Below, one piece after another: positions 10,681 to 23,900 of a stretch of DNA of 64,000 nt. The DNA comes from Euwallacea fornicatus. Taxonomy: Eukaryota; Arthropoda; Insecta; Coleoptera; Curculionidae. The stretch lies in contig NC_089569.1 in assembly GCF_040115645.1 (NCBI RefSeq), positions 1,116,001 through 1,180,000 on the forward strand, written 5' to 3'. Numbering within the stretch: the first letter of the stretch is position 1; every line of letters starts with the position of its first letter. A program made the position numbers and the translations under genes. The notes beneath the pieces are model-generated. The model saw only the letters and a list, made by a program, of their open reading frames with translations. It had not been told where the DNA came from and made no database searches.

Positions 10681-13600
10681 CTATTTTGCAAAAATTTGAG
10701 TTTTTCTGAAATCGAACTATCAAAAGAGTATGACAGTGGGAGCATGACAGGAAAAACGGCGACAAATTAAATTTTCGCGCTCTTGGCGGCACCCCCCCCC
10801 CCCCTTAAAATCGGTTAGTGCTGATGCAGGTGATTTTTTTTAAACAAAATTAGTTTGGATAAACAAGCGTCATATTAAATTATTGCGGTAGCAATAATCA
10901 GATACAAAAGAAAAAAAAAAGAAAAGATATTTCTGATTTCGATCATAACATAACTCAATCTTATTGCATCAAAGCGTAAGTAGTGAGTCAATGTAACGCA
11001 TACAAAAATATACGAAACCATTAATTTATGGGGCAAATTATAAACAACCCGTAAACATAACAATTTTTAGTAAAATTTGGATGTTGAATGGCGAAATTGA
11101 GTACGTTGCGCAACTGTTAGGACCTATATCGCACTGCTTAACAGTTTCTCAAAAGCTGCCTGCTTGAAGGAGCGATTCATGGAAAAGTAATAATAACAAT
11201 CGCATATGATGTCTTTGCTCGACCTTGATCCAAAAGACAAACTCGTTTTCCATTAAATTAGACTTGTATTATAATTTTTGGACGTCCGGACAACTTCGTA
11301 GACTAATTTAGTCTAGACCTAAGCAATATCTTTGGCATACTTTAAAACGAACATGGACGGGGATGATTTTCCATAAACACGGAATGGTAAAGTTCTTATG
11401 GAAGTTCTCTCCGCCAAACCTGCGACAACTCTTGAATTTTTAATTTTTTTTATTTGATTTGGGCGTCATGTCCCTTATTAAAAAGCTTCTAGTTATGGCA
11501 CAATTGTTTGATTGTGCACACTCGCACAATCGTTTGTAACACATATTTATTTATTATCAAATTTGACCCTGTTATCTGGTAGAGTTCCATGAAAATAAAC
11601 GAAACCGGATTTATTAGTAATTAGTGGATAATTATGTAAAGAGCAGGCGTCGATTGCATGGGCTCTTAATGACCATTTTTCACTTCACTGTTTGGACAAT
11701 TGAAATAAATCGAGTTTATCGTTAGTGATTCGCACTAAATGTACAGAAGTTATTTTTCAATCGATACAAGCGAACTTGAAAATCTCCCGAATTTCCCGAT
11801 TGCGAAAGGGAAAATTTTTAAATCGTGTACGCATGATCAGAAAGTTCGAAATAAGATGATGAAGCTTGAATTTGGGTTGAAACTGGCAGGATCTTTTCAA
11901 CCATTGGACAAAGTTAAAAGGAAATTGTAAATACAGGGGGGGCCATTAATAACTTGCAATCTATTAGCAATTTCTCTATTGGTACTAAATTTCCTACGCT
12001 CAATTAATTTATACCGGCTCGGGCTGGCGAAGGCCAAGTTGCGCATTCCAAACCACCAATGTCAATAACGTTGCTAAATCTTTAAGTATTTTATGTACTT
12101 TTCTTAGGCAACTCTTCTTTGAATTAAGAAAATTGTTACCGTTCAGATAAATTAATCTAAATACATAGTTAAATCTAAACAGACCAATACTAATTAATCT
12201 CGCTAACTGAAGTTAATGAGATTATTACATTCAATAAGTTAATTAATTTAATAATAAAATTAACGAAGGATTATTCGCTTTGCAGAGCAACTCCTTTAAA
12301 AATGTACCGAGATCGTTTCCGTAAAACCCCCGTTACTCTATGTTGCACTGAAACTCCTGTTGCCCCCGCGTTACCCTCGCAAGACCCTTCGTGTACGAGT
12401 ATCGCATGTTTTAATCTACCGTTTGCCCTTTGAATATATCGCTAATAAATTGTATTTTGTTATTTTCCTGCATTTAAATTATCCCCAACTAACCACCTGG
12501 GAACTTGAGTAAATCCGGTACCAACGCTAAGGACCATTAGGTACGCGGAACACATTTTCGCCTCAGATGGATAAGCAGAGTTATAATTATTTATAATAAT
12601 GGCGAATGAAGTAAAAGGCGACTGTATCGCAACTTGCAACATATTGTGATTAGCACGTTTCCTGAGACGGAATTTTCATGGAAAGCTTAAAGACGCGTAG
12701 GGATCGATTCCTCTCCCGACTTCGTGGAAAACCAAACTCTTCACAGAGACATCAGCAACTTCACATATTTTCAATAATTTCCTATGAGAGAAACTCACCT
12801 TTCCTAACGCTTCTATATCTTCAATTCTCTTTAGATCTCAAAGCGACTGATCTCCAGTCCAACGAGAAGAACAGGGAAACGAATCTGCTTTCCAATATTT
12901 TGATGTTGAACAGTTGTTTCCATTTCCAGGCTGACACACAGGTTTTACTAATAATTCACTTGGACGGCACAACTCTTCACCAGATAATGATTAATGTAAA
13001 ATAAACGCGCAATCTTCAGTTCTATAAGAAGTGGACCTTCACAGCGGCTCGCTTGAATTGTCTTCTCCGCCCGGCGGAGACCGTGCTGGAGACTGTATCA
13101 TTCAGTCGTTTAATGCAGTCACCAGTGGCGTAGAAGCAGGGGATGCGACTGTTGATATAGAAACTGATCGGCACTTTTTATCGGGCATTCACTTCAATCC
13201 GTCCCTGTCTTTGTTTTAGTCGGCGCCTTCCCAAAAATCTGGACAAATGTTTACCTGGAGAAAATATACACAGCCTCCGCTTATGTTATTCTGAAGTTAA
13301 TTAAAAATTGCGATATTCTCTACAAGTCACGCACGCCGCTCTGTACGTTTCCATCATTCACTCAATGAATGGAAATTTTAATCAATAAGGCTTAGTCGAT
13401 AACAAATCCTAAAAACTACCATTTCTAAATCGAAATTTGGAAACAGTCTAGAGCACTGCTTTACTGCATGGAGAGGACCTCAGACGAGGATGCAGTGCGA
13501 GGGATTTCAAAAATCGTAAGAGGTATAAAGGTAGGCTGAATTAGGAGGAATTCGATTGCCCAATACAAAAAGGAAATGTGTTTTTGGGAAAAAGTTAACT

Positions 13601-14661
13601 CGCAAATTCCCCTATTTTACCAATTTTCCAATGAGCAACGGTTTCTGCATAAAACTGTTGATTTACCTCTGTATCAGACACTAACCCATGTTGGTTTTAT
13701 TTTAGATATATTTAGTCCTTATCATACATGTCTTAGTTACAAGATCAACCGATGATTAACCGAGAGTCAAAGTTTGTTCAAGACTGAATCAAGAGGCATG
13801 AGGGGCCCCCGATTAGTAACTCTTAATTGTTGTTATTCAAAGCTTATTACTTCGTTTCTGGCCTTTTGTGGGTTTCCCCATGTGTTTTTCATGGTCTGGA
13901 AGGTCATCTTATCATGTCCGACGGGGAACAATAAAAAGCTGATAAAGCTCGATGCGATATTCCCTAGAAAATGACTCAATTTTTTTTTTTTTAACGTAAT
14001 TTATATTAAAAGCCTCCGCTTTCTGGAGAGTGGTTGAAGTGTGTTAGTACGGAGGAGCTCACAATTTAGAAGCTTCAAGAGAAAAGTGAAATGGGATATC
14101 TTAATTTTTGACCGACCCTGTACAGGACATCTCAAAGTCGATCATTTTACGGATTATTTTAATCATTATTGAAAACATGATTTTCGCATTCTGCACTTGA
14201 TTTTTATGGAGCGAAACGTAACGTTGGCAGAAAAGTCGTCACCACCCTGAGTCCGTCGATACAGGGTGTCTTAAGGAACTCTGCATTTTGGGACCCCCTC
14301 TGTATAGAATTTATCCGAGAAGATAGTGAGAAAGTAAAAACAAATTCTGATAGAGTTTCAACCATAGATTTCAGTGGCGTACTTCGTGTTTCGCCCCATA
14401 CTGTTAAGTCGCAATCAACTACAGTTATTGAGTTCTTCAAATCGTGTGCCCTGTACAATGTATTTGAAAAAGATAGTGTCAAACTTAAAGAGGCTATAGA
14501 GAGTATTGCGGTAGAAAATGTTCGCCCATAAGCCCTTAATTGAAAACGAGCCGTTTTGCCTCTGGAGCAATTTTTCTAGAAAAATTTAATATTTTCTTAT
14601 TAACACTAAAGACATCGATATTTAAGTAATATTTATTAAAGGCAAGGCAGAAATACCTAAT
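10681..14661. other. Intergenic, no gene supported
   Basis: Four kilobases with only short open frames (for example 11739-11930, 12678-13004, 13031-13219 plus; 14204-14482 minus) that carry no recognised motif. A 13-base C homopolymer lies at 10792-10804. Copies of the short CCCTGTA / TACAGGG repeat ends appear near 14.11, 14.26 and 14.45 kb, suggesting decayed small transposons. Confidence 0.45.
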
Positions 14662-15300
14662 TTACAATAATGGTTCAAAATGGCGACCTCCAAACTCGTT
14701 ACGTAACTTCATTCGTCGAATCATATAATCCGTTCATCCTGGTAGCATGCGCGGATCTTGCTGCGCGAAAAAACAGGCTGCGAACACTCTCCGTAGCAGT
14801 TCCTCGTTAGGAGAGTATCATAGATCAACGATTTGATATGACCCCAGAGAAAAAAATCCAACGTGCTTAAATCTGGACTTCGCTCGGGCCAACTAATAGG
14901 TCCGCCGCTTCCGATCCATCGCCCAGGAAATTGTAGGTTTAAGTGACCCTGCACGTGGCCGACAAAATGGCTAAGTGCAGCCACATTCTACTCTGTATCT
15001 TCACAAAAATCTTTGCAATTTCCATTAGTTCGGGAAGAACTAATTGAAAAAAATTTAGGCAGATTTTACCATTTCGCCTAGGCGAAAGCGGGAACGGGCC
15101 AATTACAAAGCCACCAACAACACTGGCCCACGTGTTAATAGCAAGTTGATTCTGATGTGATCTAATCCGTTTGAGGTGATGATTGTTATCGTCCCGTATG
15201 CGGCCCTTAGCACTATTACACACTAGAACCCCCATCCTTGGTCAGACAAGTCTAATCGATGAATCAAATTATGGAGCCGAAATTACTGTACGAGCAAAGA
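14662..15300 (-). mobile_element. Transposase C-terminal half, decayed
   Basis: Minus-strand frames together give the C-terminal half of an insect IS630-like DDE transposase of the type often annotated beside DUF4817. Going downstream they are FIDxTC (degraded FSDE block near 15.26 kb), INTWASVVGGFVIGPF and LNFFQLVLPELM (15.0-15.15 kb), then PGRWIGSGGPISWPERSPDL and LDFFLWGHIKSLIYD (14.8-14.95 kb), and finally GGRHFEPLL with a stop at 14662-14664. At least two frame changes and several stops break it. No inverted repeats were recognised, so it is probably an old truncated copy. The family name is from memory; the block order is seen directly. Confidence 0.75.
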
Positions 15301-15502
15301 TGAGCTATTACGACAAAAATTCCTCCGGAGCCAAAAAAGCTCATTTCCGACTTGAGATTTATGAGAACGTTTCCTACCGCAAGGTCGTCTGTTACCTGTT
15401 CAAGTTTAAAGTCACCTTTTTGAAGCATCTTGTATGTGATTAAATATTTTGAATCGTTTTGCCGATAGCTTTTTAGTTATATTTGTTGTAATTCAAATTT
15501 TA

Positions 15503-15616
15503 ATTATTTTTATATTTTTTTATTATTTTTAAATTTTTAAATTATTTTTATATTTTTTTATTATTTTTAAATTTTTTAATTATTTTTATATTTTTTTATT
15601 ATTTTTATTTTCAATT
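15503..15616. repeat. 38-bp AT-rich tandem repeat
   Basis: Three near-identical copies with a 38-base period, each starting ATTATTTTTATATTTTTTTA (copies begin at 15503, 15541 and 15579). Pure A/T. Probably an ordinary low-complexity minisatellite. Confidence 0.88.
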
Positions 15617-16689
15617 CATTTTAAATGCGGAAAAAAACAATAAACCACTCTTATTCTTATACTAGGGCATTTGCATTACTACATATTCATGTACTTTTTC
15701 CAATTTACGCGTGCAGTAATCAATATTTATTCATTCCCAAGTGACCTTATTGCACACTAGACTACATACACAACATATAAGAGATGTTCTTTTATACATT
15801 TTTTCCTAGTAATTGCAAGGGCCGCTGGAAAGTCACTAAATACCAAAGTTGGAAGTTTTTTCAGAGTTTTTCATGTGGTTTCTAACAAGAGGGCACAAGA
15901 TACATTAATCCTTATAAGTAAGTAAATGTTTGCGCGTATCGATGCGTTCTTGGCTGCTACCAGTTTTAATTTAAACGTGTATCCTTTTCCTACGAATTGA
16001 TGTAAAAGAATGCTTTGAATGGGATATTTCACCTTTTGCTTAACTTTTTTTCTTTTTCTAGTTAAATTGTTGAAAAAATGTAGCTTTACGTCTCATTATT
16101 AACACCGCGCGAGCAGTCAATTTACTCTCCTGGGCCATGTAGAAAAAAATCATTTGACGATTAGTCCTAAGAGTTTTTATAATAAAATTTTATGCAAAAT
16201 TAGGTTTTTATGTAAATTCATTATAAGTTACGAACATTAACCATTTCCATAACGTAACTATGCGTCATTTTTAATTATTTCACTATATTAAATGTAATTT
16301 TATACTACTGAATGCAATGTTCTTATTTATGTTTAATGATCCCAAAGGCAAGCCACCACTGAATAAAAAACATATATCAAAAGCATTGATGTGGATTTCG
16401 AAGAAATAATTGCTAAAAAGTTCGTTTTAAGCGTAACATGTATAGGAATTTAAGGTGAACATGCGAGGAAACTCTATCGTTGGGCAGCCTGTATAGCTAT
16501 TACAAAATCGATACTCAGTATGAAAATACGAGTTAAAGAAGGTAAAGTTGCCCCATTTTTCATCGTGAAATGATTTTGGTGATCTTCAAATCTCTATTGA
16601 AAAGTAATCGGTGTTTAGCGCATACATTGAGATGCGCAAAAAGAAGTGAAGGCAAAATAGACGCGAAGAAAAAAATTTTCGCTTTGTTC
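15617..16689. other. Intergenic, no gene seen
   Basis: AT-rich, no open frame with a recognisable product. A repeat-end motif (CAGCCTGTATAGC) occurs near 16485. Confidence 0.45.
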
Positions 16690-17790
16690 TTATCATCGCC
16701 CTGTATTTAGAGTGTCCTAGGAATATGGGCCTCAATCCGCATCCTGAAAACTATGAAGAGGAAAGAGTTAAAATTGGGGAACATATTAAAATGGAGGTGG
16801 TCAATTGATTAAAAACAAATTCACGAAAATAACACTTCCGGTGTTACCAGAAATGAATGCCGACCCTCTTATTTTAAGTGAAACACCCTGTATATTATAT
16901 CAAATTTCGATTTTGCGGAACATTAAGTACATTTTTCATGCGTAATCTATACTTAAATTTTACGAATTCGAGATATTTAGGAAGTTCCCAAAAAAAATAA
17001 AAATTGCAGCCATTAATATATTTTCTAATAATTCGCAAATTGCCGTTTCAACCATTTCATCATTGACAATAGACTTGTTTCCTCTATAAGGTGTTTTGAT
17101 AGATCCGCTACTACTAAAATGATCTATTATGCGTTCGAGGATTATTCGTTATGGCTGCGTTTTTTCTGGGTATAGAATACCAAATGTAGGACATTTTCCA
17201 CGTGGTTAATACATTGTGATATTCACCACAAATAATAAACATATTGGGATAAACTTCGTTTGTATACTTTACGGATGCCGCCACCCTTAGAGCACTGAAT
17301 ATTGAAGTGTTTTTTAGAAGTTAAAAAAAAAACGAGTAGTTTTGGTTACAGACAATTGAATTGAAAATAGCCGTTAAAAAATAGGGGGTCCCTATTTAAA
17401 AAATAAGAGCTTTTTAGACAATTTTAACTAACTTTTTGAACACCCTGTACGAAAAAGCAGGATTATTAGAAAACACATTAATGGCTGCATTTGTTTTTTT
17501 TTTGGAACATTCTAAGTATCTCGAAAACCGTAAAATGTAAGCGCAGAACATTATACGAAAAAAATGCTCATAATGTGTCGCAAAATCGAAATTTGATATA
17601 ATACACTGACTATTCCATTTAAAATAAATGGGTTGAAATTGATTTTCGGTAAAACCGGAAGTAGCGATTTCATGAAAATATTTTCAATCAGTAGATCGCC
17701 TCCACTTTAGTATGATGCCCAAATTTTAACTAATTTCTAGTCATAATTTTGAAGATACGGACAGGGGTCCGATTCGTAGGACAACCTGTA
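16690..17790. repeat. Inverted repeat with ~340-bp arms
   Basis: The left arm (about 16690-17035) reappears in reverse complement at about 17460-17790. Shared blocks in the same order include TGTCCTA, AGTTAAAATT, TGGAGG, ACTTCCGGT, TATTATATCAAATTTCGATT, TTGCG, GAGATA.TTAG, GCAGCCATTAAT and TTTTCTAATAAT. The outer ends carry CCTGTATTTAG and CATACAGG. The spacer is about 425 bp with no gene. This is either one foldback-type element or two diverged copies of one interspersed repeat inserted head to head. No coding capacity is seen. Confidence 0.8.
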
Positions 17791-18304
17791 TGTTCATGAA
17801 TACTTTAGGGTGCTCACTAAAAATTCACTATTAAACGCCTCTTTTTGTATGACTTGCAGAAAACAAATATACTTTAGCCACCAACAAGGATATCTGTCTT
17901 ACTTTCCGTCTAACTAGATGAATTTACCGCCTTTTAAGGATATTTATCCACGCAAGAAAAACATTGTTAAAAGTAACCTACTCGCAGTATTTAACTTCAA
18001 AAACTTCTATTTTACTTTGTTATAAGGAAGTTTCCACTGTTATTAAGGCTCACTACGTAATACATGTTTGAAACTCACAGATAACAAAATTAGCTTCACA
18101 ATAGCCAGGCTACACGTAGTGTTTCGAGTGAATTAGTGCAATTTAGATTCTCGATATCACGTGTATGTTGTTGCTGCCCTGAACTGATCTAGGAAATGGT
18201 CACACATCGGTCATAAAGGACGTCATCGGGGGAAACCATTAACATTATTGTTCTAAGACTAAAAAGTGACCGAAAACAAACTAAACTGCTGAGATTATAC
18301 TCAA

Positions 18305-19620
18305 ATGTCCACAAGCGTACTGCCCAAACGTAGAACGGACTATGCAATAGTTCAGCATTGGTACAAAATTGCAAAATTCCTGGCTTACACCCCCATCACC
18401 TTCAAGCCCCAACACAACAAGACGCGCGTATATGTCTCCGCTCTATATCCACCAGTTCTGTTTCTCATATATCTGATTGCAACTCTATTTTCTTTCTACG
18501 AAAGGCTCTTCTTTATTTACGAACAGTTTAACATCAGTCAGTGCATTTTGGACACCCTGCAAGGCGTGGTGGAATTTCTGTTCATCGAGCATGCAGTAAT
18601 TTTGAGTCTGATCAAAAAGAGAAACTGGAAGAAGTTAATGAGCAGCATAGCACAACTGGAGCAGAGACTTAATTGGCCGTGGATTAACCAGATCCCCGAT
18701 AGTTCCCTAAGGATGTTACGTGTGAAAATCATTATGTATCACCTTGCGTATGCCTCGATGCACGTTTATGATACGATCGCTAATTGGACTAGTCTGTCGT
18801 ATTCATTAGCTTTCATAATATTCCGATTCACGACATACTACTTAATGTTCTCCACGCTGTTCATCACCTTCATCTGCGGCTGGTTACGTAATCGCTATCT
18901 GTACCTTGAGCAGCTTCTGGAATCGTCAGCCAGTACCCAATATTTCAACTTCAGCATTCTCCATAATGAATCAGTTTTAGGGAAACTTTCAGAGTTTTCT
19001 CACAATTACAAAAGCATGTATCTCATTGTGCAAGAAGTAAACGCTATATTCGGCACTTATTTCTTCTTCATCACCATTTGCACGGTTTTGGAGATACTGA
19101 ATGCAGTTAATTATGGCATGCCCACCAAAAATCTAGGGGTGGAAGATGCTGTTACGGGAGTTAACGTCATTTACCTTTTGTTCTACACGGTATTATGTAT
19201 TTTTATTACGCAGGCAAATCTATACAGACGCTGTTTCAGATGTGCAATGTCCAAGTCGTGATGTCCTGCAATTCAATTTTGAAATGCTCTAAAAAGATCT
19301 GGACCACTTGTTTAATACTACATCAACAAACTGAAAGTGTGGAAATTAGGGAGGTTTACTTAATTCTATCTCACTTTATTCAGGGTACGTCCTAGAAAAA
19401 CGTGAAATGAATTGTCCCATCGCATATGAAATGAGGATTTTTAATTTGGGCAAAGTCTTGGCGAATTCTAAGCTTAATCGTTTTATGTATTTTAGGTCTT
19501 AGTCCAGAGTTCTCTGCAGCCGGCTTTTGGATAGTCAATCAATCAGTCTTATCTACACTTTTTTCGTCTGTAATGACTTACCTTATCATAATTATTCAAT
19601 TTAATATGACCTTAATCTAA
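18305..19620 (+). CDS. Gustatory receptor (insect 7tm_7 family)
   Basis: Three exons: 18305-19189, 19240-19384 and 19496-19620, giving 384 residues. The first intron is only 50 bp (GTATTATG...TGTTTCAG) and the second is 111 bp (GTACGTCC...TTTTAG); phases match. The protein has multiple hydrophobic segments (for example VSALYPPVLFLIYLIATLF, YYLMFSTLFITFICGWL, IFGTYFFFITICTVLEIL) and the late intracellular helix SVEIREVYLILSHFIQ. It ends with FSAAGFWIVN and TYLIIIIQF, the TYhhhhhQF signature of insect gustatory receptors. Such proteins are ligand-gated channels in taste neuron dendrites with an inverted topology (N-terminus inside). The ligand cannot be told from sequence. Start: the first in-frame ATG. 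An AATAAA lies at 19878-19883. Confidence 0.92.
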
Positions 19621-20654
19621 GAAAGCTTGTCCTTATCAGTAGGACAGGCATATTTTAATATTATATCATTCAGAAGCTCTTTTATATCCGTAGTATTTAT
19701 CGAGCTTATACGTTTCCTACTATCCCGAGCCCGATTCCCGTCATCATCAACAATCTCTCCGGTTAGCCGATAAATTTTCCTTAATTTCAGTTTTTCTCCG
19801 CCACTGACCATTTTGTATAGAAGGTGAGCGGCTCAACCTGTTCATTACAAAATTTCGTCTTCGCTCTGTCGTAGTGCAATAAAATTTGGTTTCCAGCTAT
19901 TATAGAATTAACCATTTTGAATCCAAATGAAATATTTTCAACATGACGGAACTCCCGGTAATACCAAAAGTAACTACCAACTTCGTTATTTTAAATAGTT
20001 TCCTTTTTTTTATAATTTTTGATTTTTCTGCAAAACTTTAGGGCCAGTTTATGTAAAGTGTTTTATGTCTAAAATTTGTCATTTCTAAGTTATGCCGGAA
20101 AATTGAAAATTTTTAACAGTTGCAAGATCACACAGAAACCGGTATTGTGCGCTAACTGTTACGAATTTTCGAACCGTTGTTCTCGGGCTTAAAGAGGACT
20201 TAATAAACCACGTTCTGGTATATTACAACATGACGAAAATTATTTCATAACCCTCGGAATGTGCCCCTGACGTTTCACGACGTAAAACGTCAATAATTTG
20301 TTTATTTTAAATTGGACACCCTGTATCTTAAAGCATTTTCGAGTGTATAATTCAATTCCCTATAAAATATTATTAAGGTTCACTCGACCGATTCTTGACA
20401 AGGTGGCAAAGCAATTGGGACAAGGCAATTAAGACAAGGGAAAAACGGAAAAACACACAGATAATAACAAATCAATATTTATATTTACAGGTCCTAATAT
20501 ATACACGTAAAATCGTGAGTACTCACGAACTTATGAAAGAAATACGAATAACTACGGGCGCTCAAGCTTAACAAAGAAAACCATCACTGCAGATCGCAAT
20601 TTTAAATTGACTAACCTTATTTCAAATTAAACTGTATAAAAGTCTTATTCGCTA
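19621..20654. other. Intergenic between receptor and Set1
   Basis: Tail-to-tail space between the plus-strand receptor and the minus-strand Set1 gene. It contains repeat-like sequence (GGACACCCTGTATCTT near 20310, and a TCCCGGTAATACC block near 19950 resembling the 16.8-kb repeat). No gene seen; it must hold both 3' ends. Confidence 0.5.
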
Positions 20655-20766
20655 TACAGGGTGATTCACAATACAGTGGTCACATGACATGTGCATGTAG
20701 GGCCACTTTTTTTTGCGGTCCTCTCCACGCATATGTTCTGTGTCCATTGCGTTGCGAATCGCCCTA
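20655..20766. mobile_element. Tiny inverted-repeat element
   Basis: About 112 bp that begins TACAGGGTGATTCACAA and ends TTGCGAATCGCCCTATA, which in reverse complement is TATAGGGCGATTCGCAA. The ends therefore pair over about 17 bases with four differences. It sits in the 3' flank of Set1. Size, terminal pairing and the TACAGGG start resemble other MITE-like elements in the window. Confidence 0.55.
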
Positions 20767-20984
20767 TATGTGCCTCAAGGCGTGACTCCTGACTTTATCC
20801 ACAATAAATTGTAATTACACGTGTCAAATTAATTTTGTTGAACTTCTTGACACGGTGCGAATAAATTTAAATTAAACAGATAATTCTCTTTCTTGGTTTG
20901 AGGATTATCTTCCATGCAAACATTCGAAACTCTTAAAATTATATATACGATTATGTGCTGATCAAAAAGATTTGTAAAATGAAT

Positions 20985-23900
20985 TTAATTCAATGTTCCG
21001 CGACAAGTAGTTGCACCACACAGACATGTAATCTTATTATCTTCAATTGGAAATTTGTAATCATACGTAATTTCCTCGTTTACACCTATAGGTTGTTTTG
21101 AATATATCACAATTTTCTTTCGGTTATCTATGGTGATCACTTTTGCGTAGCAATTGGGCTAAAAAAAAGAAAAATTACTTTTAGTGTCCATTAGCAGATA
21201 TCGGGCACTTCAACTCGCATCAGAAAGGACAGAAAACTTACGTTGCAGCTATGATTGATAAATCTTGCCAAATTCCCACACTTCGTAGCATCAATAATAT
21301 TTTCAAAATCGATCCTGAACAAATATGAACTACCAATTCCTGTGGCTGCATATTTGATCTCCCTGTGATCAGCATTACTTGGTCTAACCATTTGACCCAC
21401 GTACTCGATAACCTGATAGAAGGAATAGATTTAGAGAGCAACAAGCAACTGGAAATCACCAAATAATAAGGTATCTTTACTTTTATTCCTTTTTTTATCA
21501 AAGGAATATTTGTTATGGACCTTGAAATCGATTTTAACCGACTAGTCGTCACTAGGATCAAATGATGCAATCTTAATCCCAACATTTGATGCGTTATTAA
21601 TGCAAACCTTATCCTTATTATGTTTCAATATAGAAGTAACCCGAAAAACGTTAAAGAATACATGATCTATAGAGTTATATCAAGGCGTGTTCTCCAAAAT
21701 GTTGATATTTTATATAAAAATGTTCCTTTTTCAAATTTTATTGAGTTTTGCTTTTAATAAAAACAGAAAAAAGTACCAACGGTTTAGTTACTATTACAGA
21801 ATTATTCGGATAGAACTCCGTGAATGCGTTTTTTTGAAGTAAAATTCCTAACGGTCCTTTATACGAGGAGGATCAAGTGAGCAACTCCTTAAAAGTTCTT
21901 TGAGTATTAATTGTTGAGGTACGTAGAAAAGGTCATCTCGCTTATAAAACTTCCTGTGCAGTTTTGTAAATTTTACCATTTCATCAGCAGCGATCGGTTC
22001 CATAGCGAAAAGACCCCAATCGTGAATGGCCGATTTGGCGAATTTGAGCTGTTTCTTTCTGAATTTCAGCTGATTGAATTTCAGTAAGTCAGAGTCAGTT
22101 GCGCCACCGAAAGCAGTAAGAAGCCGGCGCTGATTAGATCTGGCTTCTCTGGATGCACCTACAAAAATAGAAGTAAAGGATCAAATATAGCACATATAAT
22201 CGAACTGGTGTGTTGTTCTCAAGCTATCTTGTCTTGCTAAGGAAACTTGAAATTGTTTAAGAACCGTATTAATAAATTATTTTCAAAGGCAATCGCAACA
22301 TATGTTTGAAAAAACAATTTTACAATTTAACGTCGCTCAGATATGCAAAAGATAACTATAGGAAAAAGAACGATATCAATAAAAGGAGAATCTTCACACA
22401 AGTTTAAGGGTATTTTGTCATTTCTCATAGGTTGTAAAATGCACCTATAAGACTACAAAATGGAAATATATTACCTTGTTTATTAGGTAGGATAGTAGAC
22501 ATATGAATAGCATGTGCCTTGGCATGATGGTATTTGTATCTAGATTTTTCATGCGCGGACATCTTGTAGTATCCTTCAGTTCTGGCACACCCTGTAAAAA
22601 ATTAATGAAAATGCAATTTCAAAATGTCGGGTCTCTGTGAACATGTGATACACGCTACTATTTTTTAAGCTTTGACGAATAATCTACCGAAGTTTATCAG
22701 AAAAGTTTTTGGACGTCCTGTATAATATGTGTAAATAGAGAACAAACCGACATACCAGTGGAATGAGTTCTCTCGTCTCGTTTACTCTTTTTCGGTGGAC
22801 TGGGATGTGAAGCAGTAGCGACGTGATCAACCCAATGGCTTTCATTAAACCAATAGCCGTAGGTAGGATGTCCCAAAAATTCTTCGTATGCCTGTTTAAT
22901 ATATTCGATATCTTCTTTATCAATTCCTGTAAAGATACGAAAAACATGCATTCTAATATATTTTCAACCGTCGTCTTACTAACCCTCTCGAAGAAAATCA
23001 TAGAGAACGTCAAACTCCTCCTTCTCACTTCGTGCTCCGTGGAAGACATTCTTGTGAGCATTATATCTTTCATCTCTCACGTCGTCTCGATAATCCATAG
23101 TTTGCATCTCCTGTATTTTCTTCTTTCTTGGTTTAGGTTGTTTCGGCCGTATTTCCTATAAACATAGAAAGAACAATACTTCTGCCGTTAAAACAGGGAC
23201 AAGGAACACATACTTTTTTGGGTTTGACTGGTACTACTACTTCCGGCTCGGGAACTGCCTTATTAGTATAACCATGGTCATGAGCTAAAGTATCGGTATA
23301 ATGACGTAGCTCGCTTTGGACATCATTTTCTTTGCTTTCCGGCAACGATAGGCAATAAGAATGTTCTATAGCCACCTGGAGGTATCATTGCAAGACAAAT
23401 AATCCTAAACATGTATGGAATTATTCGGATGGTTACCTGACTGGACGGGCTACTTTCGCCAGATTCATCTGACATCTGCCGCTGGAACTTTGTGGTACCA
23501 TTAACTTCTTGAAGTTTTTTACTGTTTCTCGACATCTAAGCAAACCAGAATGAGGCAAGGAACGTATATTGGAGTTTAATTAATAATAATATGATCCACA
23601 ATTTATTGCATAAACTGGTTAAAAAATGATAGTCATGACTGATGTCAAGGATTCCACAAACAGCAACAATGAACTATAATTGTAAACTTTATGTTCTCTC
23701 ACCTTCAACCTTTCTGATAATTCCATATTGTCGATATCAATTTGATCGTCAGAGGGTGGCTCAGGATTTCGAACCTGCCGTAAAAGAGCATCTCTCTCCG
23801 CCTCCAGTTCTTCCAAAGTTTTTTCTTCGATTGCGCTCTTTGTTTCTACGCAGATATCATGAAAATTTTAGAATTAATAAATTAAAGAAAACTTATACTC

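Noticed and set aside
19190..19213. 24-bp GT...CAG stretch as an intron of the receptor
   Set aside because: Too short to splice and it would keep the wrong frame; the 50-bp intron ending at 19239 gives the correct C-terminus.
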